From positions 496,001 through 560,000 of the forward strand of contig NZ_JACVAE010000001.1 of NCBI RefSeq assembly GCF_014851675.1: a stretch of 64,000 nucleotides of DNA, written 5' to 3'. The stretch is from Rhizobium sp. ARZ01. Its GTDB lineage: Bacteria; Pseudomonadota; Alphaproteobacteria; Rhizobiales; Rhizobiaceae. Both the position numbers and the translations under genes were made by a program. Below are positions 43,376 to 52,849 of the stretch, piece by piece. Each line of letters begins with the position of its first letter. Positions within the stretch are counted from its first letter, which is position 1. The notes beneath the pieces are model-generated. The model was not told the origin of the DNA. It ran no database searches and was given only the letters and a program-made list of their open reading frames with translations.

Positions 43376-45109
43376 TCACGCCTTCTCCAGCCTGGGCGCG
43401 AGCCTTCGGATCTCCTCGTCGGTGATGAGGTAGACCCGCATCGACGCACTGCGGCCGCGTATCGCGACCTCGCTGCTTTTCAGCCCGTCGACTGCCATTC
43501 CCGATTGCAGCAAGGCCGGTTCCGAGATGGCAATTGCGACGTCATGTTCCTTGGCCGTTGTCTCGAGCCGGCTTGCGACGTTGACCGTATCGCCGATCGC
43601 CGTCAGGCTCTTCGTCGCGCCATAGCCCATCATGCCGACGACGCTGGGGCCTGTGTGAATGCCGATCGCGATGTGCAGCTGCATTGCAAAGTCACGCGAC
43701 AGTTCCTCGTTCAACTGGCCGAGGTCGCGCACGATTGCGGCCGCTGCCGACAGCGCCCGGCGACAGGCGTCCTCGCGTTTGCCGCCCAGTCCAAACAGGG
43801 CCATGGCGCCATCGCCGATGAACTTGTCGAGCCGCCCGCCCGCCTGTTCGACTGCCTGTCCGACGATGGCGAAATAGCGGTTCAGCAGGAAAACGACGTC
43901 ATAGGGAAGGCGCGCTTCCGAAAGGTCGGTGAAATTTCGGAGGTCGCAGAACAAGACGACGATCTCTTCCTCACGGCCCGGGCGGACAGGCTCCGTGGCG
44001 ACTGGAAGCCCGTCATCGGCGTTCGGGGCCATCAGCAAGGCGACGCTCAGGTTAGCGGTCGGGTGAAGCTGGCAGCCGAGCCGGACGCCCGGATCGGCAT
44101 GGATGCGGGCGAGAGTGGCGGCCTCGATCGGCCCCGGCGGCGGCAGCGGGCCGTCAGTCTCGAGGATGCGGACGCGGCAGGTAGAGCAGCGGCCCTTGCC
44201 GCCGCAGACCGAGTAGTGCGGCACCTGACCGTAGCGGCTGCCTTCGAGCAGGCTGAGGCCGCGCGGGGCGCGCACCAGCGCGCCGTTCGAATAGCGGATC
44301 GTGATCTGCGAGGCGCGCTCGGCCAGCATGCGCAAACGTCGGAGGATAAGGACAAGGAGGATTGCGCCGAAAAAGATCAGGTAGAGCGCCGCCTTGATGC
44401 GCCCCAGTCCCTCGGCGACGATCGCCGGGTCGATCGGTGGCGGGGTTGCCGTCAGGCTTCGGGCATAGGCGGGATCGAGGATTTTCGGGGCACTCTGCGC
44501 CATGTGGGCGAACGTGCGACCGGTATCGGCAAAGCCGAGGAGTGCAAGCGCGGGAACGAGGATCGCGACCGTCAGCAGATAGGGCGATGCGGTTCGGTAC
44601 CAGCTGCGAAAGCGCAGCCAGAAATAGACGCCTATGCAAGCGTGCGTCCAGATCACCAGTAAAGCGACGGTCTGCCGGAGGCCCTGGAGCGGATTGACCA
44701 CCCACAGGCTGCGAACGACCGTCTGGTAGTCGACGACGATGCCGTAGAGAGGCTGCGACAGGCGGGCGGGAACGGCGTGCTCGATGATGAGGAAGGGGAT
44801 CAGCAGACCGAGCGCGATCTGGGCGGCCTCACGCGGCGGCATGCGGAACGTTCGGCGCAGATGGATCGACCGCAGCACTAGGAGGACATGCGTGACGAGG
44901 GCGCCATAGAGCAGGGTGGTGCCAAGCGGATTGCGCCAGATGGCTGAGACCACCTGCATGACCCGGTTGGCGGTGCCGAGCGAGATAAGCAGAGTGGCAT
45001 GATTGATAAAATGCATCGCCACGAATGTGAGCATGACGAGGCCGGACCCGAGGCGAAGCTTCTGCAGAAACCGCTCGGAAAGGATATGCGCCTCAATCGC
45101 CTTGTTCAT
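43376..45109 (-). CDS. cyaC: CyaC-like adenylate cyclase: six-helix membrane anchor, [2Fe-2S] ferredoxin domain, cyclase
   Basis: 577 residues. Six membrane helices (about 20-270) carry histidines in helix positions (H33/H37, H74, H83, H111, H156), the layout of diheme-b SdhC-like anchors. A plant-type ferredoxin domain follows with Cys302, Cys308, Cys311 and Cys346 (C-x5-C-x2-C-x34-C; GGKGRCSTC and RLGCQLHP). The cyclase domain is intact: VVLFCDLRNFTDLSE, RLDKFIGDGAMALFG (purine-site Lys present), TAIGDTVNVASRLE. Sinorhizobium CyaC is described as a redox/quinone-responsive cyclase with a diheme anchor, which this fits. ATG 45109; a frame open to 45226 adds no homology. Likely links respiratory redox state to cAMP. 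Confidence 0.85.
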   Translation of the reverse strand: MNKAIEAHILSERFLQKLRLGSGLVMLTFVAMHFINHATLLISLGTANRVMQVVSAIWRNPLGTTLLYGALVTHVLLVLRSIHLRRTFRMPPREAAQIALGLLIPFLIIEHAVPARLSQPLYGIVVDYQTVVRSLWVVNPLQGLRQTVALLVIWTHACIGVYFWLRFRSWYRTASPYLLTVAILVPALALLGFADTGRTFAHMAQSAPKILDPAYARSLTATPPPIDPAIVAEGLGRIKAALYLIFFGAILLVLILRRLRMLAERASQITIRYSNGALVRAPRGLSLLEGSRYGQVPHYSVCGGKGRCSTCRVRILETDGPLPPPGPIEAATLARIHADPGVRLGCQLHPTANLSVALLMAPNADDGLPVATEPVRPGREEEIVVLFCDLRNFTDLSEARLPYDVVFLLNRYFAIVGQAVEQAGGRLDKFIGDGAMALFGLGGKREDACRRALSAAAAIVRDLGQLNEELSRDFAMQLHIAIGIHTGPSVVGMMGYGATKSLTAIGDTVNVASRLETTAKEHDVAIAISEPALLQSGMAVDGLKSSEVAIRGRSASMRVYLITDEEIRRLAPRLEKA

Positions 45110-45361
45110 GTCTGGTCCTTGGACGGTTGAAACAGCGTTCCTGCGAGCTTCAGATGATGATCTTACAAGCTGTCTGCCGAAGAAGTGCGCGCATTCGTCT
45201 GCTTCGCCAACAACGAGATAGCCCAACGACTGGTACGGCAGAAGGTGGCGGATTGTTGACGCTGCGTTGCTCGTTCAACGAACGTGGCGTCACGCAGTGA
45301 AGCACGGCAGATAATGCAGCAGGGAAGCGGGACCGGTGCCGGGGAACGTTCTGCGCCGACT

Positions 45362-46402
45362 TCAGGTCGATCCGCCGGGAGCTGCCATCGGGTGGCTGGC
45401 GTAGTGGTCCCGATACCAGTCGACGAAGTCCTTCACGCCTTCGGCAAGCGGGGTTGCGGGCTTGTAGCCGGTGAGCGCGAACAGCAGATCCGGGCTCGCA
45501 TAGGTGCGTGGCGGGTCGCCTTGCTGCATTGGCAGGAACTTGCGACGCGCCAGCCGGCCGAGTGCTCCTTCAAGCGTCGCGACGAAATCCATCAGCCCGA
45601 CCGGCCGGCCGCCGCCGATGTTGACGATACGGAACGGCGCCTGATGCGACAGGGTGTCGAGCCCGGCGGGCGTGGCAATGCGGTTTTCTTCCGAGGGGAT
45701 GACCGCGGACAGGCGCAGCATACCCTCGACCAGATCGCCGACATAGGTGAAGTCGCGGCTCATCCGGCCTTCGCCGTAAAGCTCAATCTCACGCCCCTCA
45801 AGAATGGCATTGGTGAACTTGAACAGCGCCATATCCGGCCGTCCCCAGGAGCCATAGACCGTGAAGAAGCGAAATGCGGTGGTGGGAAGGCGGTAAAGGT
45901 GGGCGTAGCTGTGCGCCATGACCTCCATCGCCTTCTTGCTGGCGCCGTAGATCGTCAACGGCTCATCCGCCCGGTCGGTCTCGCGGAACGGAATGGTCTC
46001 GTTGGCCCCATAGACCGAGGAGGTGGAGGCGAGCATCAGGTGGCGGGGATTGACGAACCGCGCCGCCTCCAGAAGGTTCCAGGTGCCGAGGATGTTGGTC
46101 TCGACGTAGGACTTCGGCTCTTCGAGGCTGTAGCGGACACCGGCCTGGGCTGCCAGATGGACGATGACATCCGGCTGCGCCTCTTCCAGCGCCTCCCGGA
46201 GCGGGGCTGCCTCCTCGAGCATGAGGCGATGAAAGCGGTACGTTGGAAACTGGATCAGCGCTGCATTGCGCGCTTCCTTGAGGCTGACGTCATAATACTG
46301 TGTCATTCCGTCCAGGCCGACGACTTCGTGTCCTTCCTCCAGCAGTCGCCGCGCAAGGTGAAAGCCGATGAATCCGGCCGTTCCGGTGATGAAATATCGC
46401 AT
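45362..46402 (-). CDS. lpsL: UDP-glucuronate 4-epimerase LpsL
   Basis: 346 residues, SDR-type NAD-dependent epimerase that makes UDP-galacturonate from UDP-glucuronate for LPS/capsule synthesis. Rossmann [20 protein letters not shown], catalytic Ser/Thr region [18 protein letters not shown], YxxxK in [20 protein letters not shown], then [20 protein letters not shown] typical of UDP-GlcA epimerases. Begins 1 bp after the rkpK stop; the rkpK-lpsL pair is a known rhizobial arrangement. ATG 46402; upstream frame extension lies inside rkpK. Confidence 0.92.
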   Translation of the reverse strand: MRYFITGTAGFIGFHLARRLLEEGHEVVGLDGMTQYYDVSLKEARNAALIQFPTYRFHRLMLEEAAPLREALEEAQPDVIVHLAAQAGVRYSLEEPKSYVETNILGTWNLLEAARFVNPRHLMLASTSSVYGANETIPFRETDRADEPLTIYGASKKAMEVMAHSYAHLYRLPTTAFRFFTVYGSWGRPDMALFKFTNAILEGREIELYGEGRMSRDFTYVGDLVEGMLRLSAVIPSEENRIATPAGLDTLSHQAPFRIVNIGGGRPVGLMDFVATLEGALGRLARRKFLPMQQGDPPRTYASPDLLFALTGYKPATPLAEGVKDFVDWYRDHYASHPMAAPGGST

Positions 46403-46403
46403 C

Positions 46404-47720
46404 TCAGTTCCTGTCGCTGCCCCGGCCGATGCCGATATATTCGAACCCGTGGCGCCTGACTTCCTGCGGCGGATAGACGTTGCGCAGGTCGACCAGAATC
46501 GGTGAAGCCATCGTTGCGTGCAGCCGGCGGAAGTCAAGCGCGCGGAACTCGTCCCATTCGGTCACGAGCACGAGCGCGTCCGCCCCGGCTGCAATGGCAT
46601 AGGGATCGCTGCCGAACTCGACCTCCGGCAGAAGCTGACGCGCACCCTCCATGCCCTCCGGGTCGAAGGCGGCGATGCGCGCGCCGTGATCCTGCAGCGC
46701 CTGGATGATGGTAAGGGAGGGGGCCTCACGCAAATCGTCGGTATTGGGCTTGAAGGTCAGGCCGAGAACGGCGATCTTCCTGTCGCGCACCGTGCCGCCG
46801 CAGGCGGCGATTACCTTGCGGGCCATGGCGCGCTTGCGGTTGTCGTTGATGGCGACGGTGGTCTCGATCAGGCGCATCGGACTTTCGGCATCCGACGCCG
46901 TCTTGACGAGTGCCAGCGTATCCTTGGGGAAGCAAGAGCCGCCATAGCCCGGGCCGGCATGGAGAAACTTGTCACCGATGCGCTTGTCGTAGCCAATGCC
47001 CTTGGCAACCTTCTGCACGTCCGCGCCCAGGCGCTCGCAGAGGTCGGCGATCTCGTTCATGAAGGTGATCTTCATGGCGAGGAACGCATTGGCGGCGTAT
47101 TTGATCAATTCCGACGTACGGCGTTCGCAGAAGAACAGCGGGCCCTCGTTGAGGTGGAGGGGACGGTAGACCTCGGTCATCATGGCGATCGCGCGTGGAT
47201 CGTCGGTGCCGACAACGATGCGGTCGGGGCGCTTGAAGTCGCTGATTGCCGCACCTTCCCGCAGGAATTCGGGGTTCGAGACGACGGAGATGTCAGCGTC
47301 CGGGTTGGTCTCGCGGATGATGCGCTCTACCTCGTCGCCGGTGCCGACCGGGACGGTCGACTTGGTGACGACCACGGTGTAGCCATCGACTGCCTGGGCG
47401 ATCTGGCGTGCGACCGCGTAGACGTAGGTGAGGTCCGCGTGACCGTCACCGCGCCGCGATGGGGTACCCACCGCGATGAAGACGACATCGGCCCAGGCGA
47501 CGGCCGCCTCCAAATCAGTGGAGAAATTCAGGCGGCCGGCCTCGCTGTTCGACAGGGCCAGTTCCCGCAGCCCCGGCTCGTAAATCGGAATGTCACCCTT
47601 GCGCAGGGCGTCGATTTTCTCGACGACGTTGTCCACGCAAACGACTTCATGGCCGAAGTCGGCAAAGCAGACGCCGGAAACGAGGCCGACGTAGCCGGCG
47701 CCAATCATCGCAATTCGCAT
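46404..47720 (-). CDS. rkpK: UDP-glucose 6-dehydrogenase RkpK
   Basis: 438 residues. Converts UDP-glucose to UDP-glucuronate with two NAD+. Rossmann [75 protein letters not shown], Lys-containing [20 protein letters not shown], catalytic Cys in [18 protein letters not shown], and [17 protein letters not shown] at the C-terminal lobe. Upstream partner of lpsL, feeding it substrate. Needed in rhizobia for K-antigen/LPS and other uronate-containing glycans. Confidence 0.94.
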   Translation of the reverse strand: MRIAMIGAGYVGLVSGVCFADFGHEVVCVDNVVEKIDALRKGDIPIYEPGLRELALSNSEAGRLNFSTDLEAAVAWADVVFIAVGTPSRRGDGHADLTYVYAVARQIAQAVDGYTVVVTKSTVPVGTGDEVERIIRETNPDADISVVSNPEFLREGAAISDFKRPDRIVVGTDDPRAIAMMTEVYRPLHLNEGPLFFCERRTSELIKYAANAFLAMKITFMNEIADLCERLGADVQKVAKGIGYDKRIGDKFLHAGPGYGGSCFPKDTLALVKTASDAESPMRLIETTVAINDNRKRAMARKVIAACGGTVRDRKIAVLGLTFKPNTDDLREAPSLTIIQALQDHGARIAAFDPEGMEGARQLLPEVEFGSDPYAIAAGADALVLVTEWDEFRALDFRRLHATMASPILVDLRNVYPPQEVRRHGFEYIGIGRGSDRN

Positions 47721-47904
47721 ATGAACCCTTTCGATTGCCTGGGGTGGGTCGTGTGAAGGGATGTTTGCGCGCTGAACCGGACGCGATCGGGAAGCGCCGA
47801 CGATCCAGCGATAGAGAGCGACTTCTATTCATCTGGGCAAATAAACGAAACCATAATCTACAACTCATTGTCCTGAATGGGAACGTTGCTTCCTGAGAGG
47901 CATC

Positions 47905-48237
47905 TCAGTGCTTGGTGGCACCGTCATTCATGGCGTCGGCAACGTTGCGCCAAGCCGTTTCGACGATGTGGTGGACGGTATCGAGTTCGGCACTATCGAA
48001 ATAGAGAGAAGTCCAGCCCTTGTGGCCCCAACCGCCGGGAACTGCCGCGCACAAGCCGGGTTGTGTTTCCACTAGCATGGCCTGCTGACCGCGCGTCAGC
48101 TTGCAAACGGCTCGGCCCGCTTCCGGCAGGGACAGGAAGATGCGCCCCGCCACCCGGAAGTCGCGCTTGCCGAAATGGGCATTTTCCTCGGTGCCGGGCA
48201 GGGCCAGCGCCATCTGTACAAGGTCCTCGGATGTCAT
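47905..48237 (-). CDS. MmcQ/YjbR-family protein
   Basis: 110 residues. Compact YjbR fold: MTSEDLVQMALALPGTEENAHFGKRDFRVAGRIF (seen as consecutive motifs ALPGTEEN and GKRDFRV), KLTRGQQAMLVE, and AVPGGWGHKGWTSLYF, ending in a helix AWRNVADAM. Annotated as DNA-binding by structural similarity, function not established. ATG 48237; ATG-like 48252 upstream gives a non-family extension. Flanks the GTA remnant on its left side. Confidence 0.88.
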   Translation of the reverse strand: MTSEDLVQMALALPGTEENAHFGKRDFRVAGRIFLSLPEAGRAVCKLTRGQQAMLVETQPGLCAAVPGGWGHKGWTSLYFDSAELDTVHHIVETAWRNVADAMNDGATKH

Positions 48238-48333
48238 GCGAAAAAATAGCACGGATCGCGACGGCCCGGAAGGCAGCCTACGTGGGGGGAGGCTGCGCCG
48301 ATGATCGAAATCGCAGAAATAGGAAAAAAATCC

Positions 48334-48362
48334 TTGACAGCGTCACGGTGCTTTGCTAGTGT
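48334..48362 (+). promoter_or_regulatory. Sigma-70-type promoter upstream of the GTA cluster
   Basis: TTGACA at 48334-48339, 17-bp spacer, TAGTGT at 48357-48362. The -35 is perfect. It would start transcription near 48369, about 280 bp before the gp1-like gene. Confidence 0.5.
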
Positions 48363-48368
48363 TTGACT

Positions 48369-48634
48369 ACAGTCGGAAAAGTGCGGGCGGAGAGATCGCC
48401 CAGCCACCGGAAGACGCGGCAAGGTCCCGGAAGAAGAAGAGATCGCTACCGGGAAAACGTGCAGGCGGCAGAAGCGTTCGATGAAGCTCGGTCTTGCCAG
48501 GAGGTACTCGGCAAGGCAAAGAGACGAACGACCACCGGTTCTCATATCTGACGATATCCGCCCGCCGGCCGGCTGGCACAGAGTTGAGACGGAAAGCGCC
48601 CGATCCCCAAAGGACTGCGGCGCTTTCTCTTTTT
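48369..48634 (+). ncRNA. Candidate small RNA or attenuated leader before the GTA genes
   Basis: About 265 nt bounded by the promoter at 48334-48362 and the intrinsic terminator at 48592-48634. No open frame with a ribosome site and family resemblance was seen inside. It does not match SRP RNA, 6S, tmRNA or RNase P features that I can recognise; a short GGTCCCGGAAG stretch resembles SRP RNA only superficially. Either an independent small RNA or a 5' leader with premature termination just ahead of the GTA ribosome site. Confidence 0.4.
48592..48634 (+). terminator. Rho-independent terminator ahead of the gp1-like gene
   Basis: Perfect 9-bp stem GAAAGCGCC (48592-48600) / GGCGCTTTC (48619-48627), 18-nt loop, then TCTTTTT (48628-48634). 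The ribosome site GGAG of the next gene begins 3 nt later, so read-through must occur for this gene to be made from the upstream promoter. Confidence 0.7.
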
Positions 48635-48647
48635 CCGGAGCCGATGC

Positions 48648-49226
48648 ATGCACACATTCGACAATGTCGATGCCGCCCTGTTCGGCGTGTCGACGACGCA
48701 GGTCCCTTATGACGGATTTGCCCGTGGCTCAGGGTGGGAGGAATCAGGCTGCGCCAACACAGCAGCCGTGTGCCTCGACGTAAAGGCGGAGTCCGACGGC
48801 GATCCGCTCGACGAGATGCAGGCGATGCTGGCTGAGATGACGAAGGAACTGCGCGAGCGGTTCCAACGGTTCCAAAGCCAGCGCCGCACGGCGGAGCAAG
48901 TGGCGGACACGGCCGAGGACGAAGCGGACCGCAAGCTCGCCCAGGCCGATGCGAAGGCGGCGATCGAAGCGGTTTCCCTGATCGTGCGGACGCTCGAGAA
49001 GATCGACAGCCTACAGCGCACCATTCTGAGCGAGCGGCGCGATACCAATGAGCGTCGCGGCGAGGTGGCCGACTATGACGCGGTGGTCGCTGAGTTCGAC
49101 CGGCGCGTGAAGGCGAAGGCGGATGCCTATTTCGAACAATGGAAGGCGGATTATGAGCGATGCGGGAAGGCGCCGGCCGCCGATCCGGCGATGGGGACCG
49201 GCAGCGACGGGAAGAACGGCCCGTGA
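48648..49226 (+). CDS. GTA gp1-like protein (putative small terminase/packaging factor)
   Basis: 192 residues, strongly helical and charged (EMTKELRERFQRFQSQRRTA; KAAIEAVSLIVRTLEKIDSL), ending in ERRGEVADYDAVVAEFDRRV. This form and the position directly before the large terminase match gp1-like genes of rhizobial GTAs. ATG 48648 with GGAG 8 nt upstream. The 3' end overlaps the terminase gene by 74 nt. The N-terminal 50 residues (HTFDNVDAALFGVSTTQVPY) are specific to this lineage as far as I can tell. Confidence 0.65.
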   Translation: MHTFDNVDAALFGVSTTQVPYDGFARGSGWEESGCANTAAVCLDVKAESDGDPLDEMQAMLAEMTKELRERFQRFQSQRRTAEQVADTAEDEADRKLAQADAKAAIEAVSLIVRTLEKIDSLQRTILSERRDTNERRGEVADYDAVVAEFDRRVKAKADAYFEQWKADYERCGKAPAADPAMGTGSDGKNGP

Positions 49227-50739
49227 GCAGGGGAGGCTTGCAAGGAAAGTTCGAAGCGCATTCCTGAACATGGCGGATCGCATGACAAAAGAGGCGGACC
49301 GGGCCGGCGAGCGTTGCGAGGCTGTACGAAAGGCCGCACTCGACGCCCTGACAGCGCTGGAGCGCAAGGGGGAGGAAGAGGCTGCCGCGGTTCCCGACCG
49401 GTCCACCAACGGTGGCAGCCCGGCTCCCGCGGCCAAACGCGCGGTGCAGGACAATGCCGATGTGGCCGAATTTGCAAACGAGCAACCGTTCGACTTCGGA
49501 GATGCGAGCGCCACTGCGGGGGTGATCAGCCAGGCCATGCGGCGCTGGAATATGCAGCGCCATCCCGCCCAGGAGATGCCTGAGGGTGACTGGCGCATTT
49601 GGCTGCTCATGGGCGGGCGCGGCTCGGGCAAGACGCGCGCCGGTGCAGAGTGGGTGCACGAGACGGCGCGGACGACGGCGAATCTGCGGATCGCGCTGGT
49701 GGCGGAAACACTGGGGGATGCGCGTGAAGTGATGATCGACGGCGTATCCGGCATTTGCCGGATCGCGCGGGACCAGCGCCCGGAATTCGAAGCATCGCGC
49801 CGGCGACTGGTCTGGCCCAATGGGTCGATCGCGCAAGTCTTTTCGTCAGAGGATCCCGAAAGCCTGCGTGGACCGCAGTTCCATCTCGCCTGGTGCGACG
49901 AACTTGGAAAATGGCGGCATGCGCAGGAGACATGGGACATGCTGCAGTTCGGCCTCAGGCTTGGCGAGAGGCCGCAGGCGCTTGTGACGACGACACCCAG
50001 ACCAATCCCGCTGCTGAGGAGCCTCACGGCCGACCGGGGGACAGTGCTCCGGCGCATCCGCACGACCGACAATGCAGGGAACCTGGCGGCGGGCTTCCTC
50101 GAAGCGATGGAGGAGCGCTATGGCGGGACACGGCTTGGCCGGCAGGAACTCGACGGTGAATTGATCAGCGATCGTGAGGACGCGCTGTGGAACCGGGAAC
50201 GGATCGAGGCGGTGCGCCAGCGTATGCCGGGGCCGCTCTCGCGGATCGTCGTGGCGGTCGACCCGCCGGCGACGGCATCGAGCCACTCCTGCTGCGGCAT
50301 CGTCGTCGCCGGGCTGGACGGAACGGGAAGGGCGGTGGTGCTGGCGGATGCCTCCGTAACCGGGGCCAGCCCGGCAGGCTGGGCGAATGCGGTGGTGCGT
50401 GCCTTTCGCCGTTTTGACGCCGACCGGATCGTCGCCGAGGTGAACCAGGGCGGCGAGATGGTTCCCGCCATGTTGAGAAGCATCGATACGGTTCTGCCGG
50501 TAGCGATGGTGCGGGCGACGCGCGGTAAGTATCTGCGCGCCGAGCCGGTTGCTGCTCTCTATGAGCAGGGGCGCGTCGTGCATGCGGGGAGTTTCCCGGA
50601 ACTTGAAGACCAGATGTGCGACTTCGGGCCGGACGGGCTTTCCTCCGGCCGTTCACCTGATCGGCTGGATGCGCTCGTCTGGGCGCTCACGGCCCTGGTA
50701 CTGGACCGGCGTGGTGAGCCCAAGATACGTGGCATTTGA
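49153..50739 (+). CDS. GTA large terminase (gp2)
   Basis: 528 residues. DNA-packaging ATPase/nuclease. N-terminal 110 residues are basic/helical and precede WRIWLLMGGRGSGKTRAGAE (Walker A, about 154-161). Walker B-like FHLAWCDELGKWRHAQETWD, C-motif region ALVTTTPRPIP, and nuclease acidic sites in SRIVVAVDPPATA, DRIVAEVNQGGEMV and DRLDALVWALTALVL. Complete and without frame damage, so it could still be expressed. Start ATG 49153 overlaps gp1; downstream in-frame ATGs (for example 49270) are possible. Confidence 0.9.
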   Translation: MSDAGRRRPPIRRWGPAATGRTAREQGRLARKVRSAFLNMADRMTKEADRAGERCEAVRKAALDALTALERKGEEEAAAVPDRSTNGGSPAPAAKRAVQDNADVAEFANEQPFDFGDASATAGVISQAMRRWNMQRHPAQEMPEGDWRIWLLMGGRGSGKTRAGAEWVHETARTTANLRIALVAETLGDAREVMIDGVSGICRIARDQRPEFEASRRRLVWPNGSIAQVFSSEDPESLRGPQFHLAWCDELGKWRHAQETWDMLQFGLRLGERPQALVTTTPRPIPLLRSLTADRGTVLRRIRTTDNAGNLAAGFLEAMEERYGGTRLGRQELDGELISDREDALWNRERIEAVRQRMPGPLSRIVVAVDPPATASSHSCCGIVVAGLDGTGRAVVLADASVTGASPAGWANAVVRAFRRFDADRIVAEVNQGGEMVPAMLRSIDTVLPVAMVRATRGKYLRAEPVAALYEQGRVVHAGSFPELEDQMCDFGPDGLSSGRSPDRLDALVWALTALVLDRRGEPKIRGI

Positions 50740-50911
50740 ATACGTCTATGGATTGTAATTAACAGAAAAGCACTTAATGAGTGTATTTCGATTATGATTG
50801 TGCTTTAATGTGAAGCCTGAAGCTATTGGGCATCGAGTGCTGGCACGCGGGGCGGTTAGGTCCGCCCGGAACGCGCGTCGCCATGCCCGTGATGCGGCGC
50901 GGGAGGGAGAG

Positions 50912-51562
50912 ATGACGATCAATAGAGCGTTCTTTTTCGAACGGGTGGAGACGTACCTCTACAACCACGGTCCCGACAAGGAAGCGGTTGCCGGCCATTC
51001 GGCGATCCTCGACCGGTGGGAGAAGAACACTCCCACGGACGACGACCGCTGGCTCGCCTACATGCTTGCCACCGCCTACCACGAAACTGGCAGACGGATG
51101 CAGCCGGTGCGGGAAAATCTCAACTATTCGTCAAAACGCCTGATGGAGGTGTTCGGCAAGTACTTCGATAACGCTGCGGAAGCAGCGAGCTACGCCGGAA
51201 AGCCGGAAAAGATCGCAAACCGGGTCTATGCAAACAGGCTTGGCAACGGCGACGAGGAGAGCGGTGACGGTTGGCGCTACCGCGGGCGCGGCCTTGTGCA
51301 GATCACCGGCAAGAACAATTATAGAAAGTTCGCCATCGAAGGTTCGCCGGATGACGCACTGGAGCCTGCCGGGGCGCTGACAATGCTGTTCGATGGTATG
51401 ATCAAGGGGCTCTATACCAGTCGACCGCTGAAGGACTTCTTCAACGGAGCGAAAGAGGAGTGGGTCGCCGCACGGCAGATCATCAATGGGTACGACCGGG
51501 CGAAGGACATCGCAAACTACGCGCGTCACTACTATTCCGCGCTCAGCTACACGACCAGCTAG
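50912..51562 (+). CDS. GH19 chitinase-like endolysin inside the GTA cluster
   Basis: 216 residues, no signal peptide. GH19 features: WLAYMLATAYHETGRRMQPV with the catalytic Glu in HETG, RVYANRLGNGDEESGDGWRY and GRGLVQITGKNNYRKFAIEG, as in phage endolysins. ATG 50912 has GGAGG 6 nt upstream. It lies between gp2 and gp3, where GTA clusters normally have no lysis gene, and is preceded by an AT-rich stretch (50740-50830) with an AAAGCAC...GTGCTTT inverted repeat. Base composition there differs from the neighbours, suggesting later insertion. Probably degrades peptidoglycan for cell lysis. Confidence 0.85.
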   Translation: MTINRAFFFERVETYLYNHGPDKEAVAGHSAILDRWEKNTPTDDDRWLAYMLATAYHETGRRMQPVRENLNYSSKRLMEVFGKYFDNAAEAASYAGKPEKIANRVYANRLGNGDEESGDGWRYRGRGLVQITGKNNYRKFAIEGSPDDALEPAGALTMLFDGMIKGLYTSRPLKDFFNGAKEEWVAARQIINGYDRAKDIANYARHYYSALSYTTS

Positions 51563-51868
51563 GGGCGGGATCTACTAGCCTCGTCCAATCTGTGCGGCAG
51601 ATTGTTGCGGCTCTGCAGGAGAGAATTTGCAGGAAATGCCGAAGCATTTTCGACCTTTTCGACGTGGCAGTTCGCAAAAACCGCCGCCTTCGGGTTCGAA
51701 GTCATGGGGCGTATGATCGCAACCAGTGTTCGATAAGACCATAGGGTCTCGTCTTGCGCTGGTTGCCATTTTGGGCGCCGCCGTGGAGCCAGACCAGCGA
51801 TAGCCGGCTGCTGCGCGGCCACTGACCGGGTGGAGGCGCGCGCCTTCGCAACAAACGAGGACAATTCC
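51563..51868. other. 306-bp gap between endolysin and portal genes
   Basis: No gene or clear motif seen; only the ribosome site (GAGG at 51857-51860) of the portal gene. In intact GTAs gp2 and gp3 are close together, so this gap is probably scar sequence from the endolysin insertion. Confidence 0.35.
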
Positions 51869-52849
51869 ATGAGATTTCCGTTTCTTCTGCCCTGGCGGCG
51901 CGCCGGGGCGCAACGCGTTGCCGTCCCCGAAAAGAAGGCGACGGGGTTCGTGACACTGACCGCCGAGGGGCGGGCACGGTGGTCCAGCAGAAGCTACGCA
52001 TCGCTGGCGCGCGAAGGGTTCATGAAGAATCCCGTTGCGCATCGGGCGGTGCGGATGATCGCCGAAGCTGCGGCTTCGGTGCCCTGGCTCGTCTACGAGG
52101 GCGAGGATGAACTGGCGGACGACCCGCTGGCGGAGCTGCTCGTGCGGCCGAATGGCCGGATGGGCGGTAACGAGTTCTTCGAGGCGCTGTACGGGCATCT
52201 GCTGCTCTCGGGCAACGCCTTCGTCGAGGGGGTCCGTATCGGGGCGGGCCTGCGCGAACTGCACCTGCTGCGCCCGGACCGGATGCGGGTGATCGAGGGG
52301 CGCGACGGCTGGCCCGAGGCCTACGAGTATCGGGTCGGCGGTAGTGTGCGACGCTATCCGGCGGGAGAGGCCGCGACGGGTGAGGGCGGGGGTGTGCTGC
52401 ATTTGCGGCTATTTCATCCGCTCGACGATCATCTTGGCTTCGCTCCGCTTGAGGCGGCCTCGGTGGCGCTCGACCTCTCCAACGCTGCGGCGCACTGGAA
52501 CAAGGCGCTGCTCGACAACTCGGCGCGGCCCTCGGGCGCGCTCGTCTACCAGCCGAAGGAGGGCGGCAACCTTTCAGCCGATCAGTACGACCGGCTGAAG
52601 GCGGAACTGGAGGAGGGCTACTCCGGCCCCGCGCAGGCCGGCCGACCGATGCTGCTGGAGGGCGGGCTGGACTGGAAGGCGATGGGGATGAGCCCGCGCG
52701 AGATGGATTTCATCGAGGCGAAGAACGGGGCGGCACGCGACATCGCGCTCGCCTTCGGGGTACCGCCGATGCTGATCGGCATTCCCGGTGATGCGACCTA
52801 TGCGAACTACCAGGAGGCCAACTGCCGCATCCGGCGAATTGAACCATGA
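51869..52849 (+). pseudogene. GTA portal protein gp3, truncated at the 3' end
   Basis: 326 residues remain. Portal features are clear: ARWSSRSYASLAREGFMKNP, FEALYGHLLLSGNAFVEGVR, LDLSNAAAHWNKALLDNSAR, GGLDWKAMGMSPREMDFIEA and AFGVPPMLIGIPGDATYANY. In intact homologs the sequence continues past YQEAN with about 60-100 more residues; here it runs after base 52822 into unrelated CRIRRIEP and stops. The sequence after 52823 belongs to gp10, so this is the left edge of an internal deletion. ATG 51869 with GAGG about 9 nt upstream. Confidence 0.85.

Noticed and set aside
48430..48470. GGTCCCGGAAG stretch resembling bacterial SRP RNA
   Set aside because: The conserved GGAAGCAGCC-type loop sequence is absent and the length and pairing do not fit.
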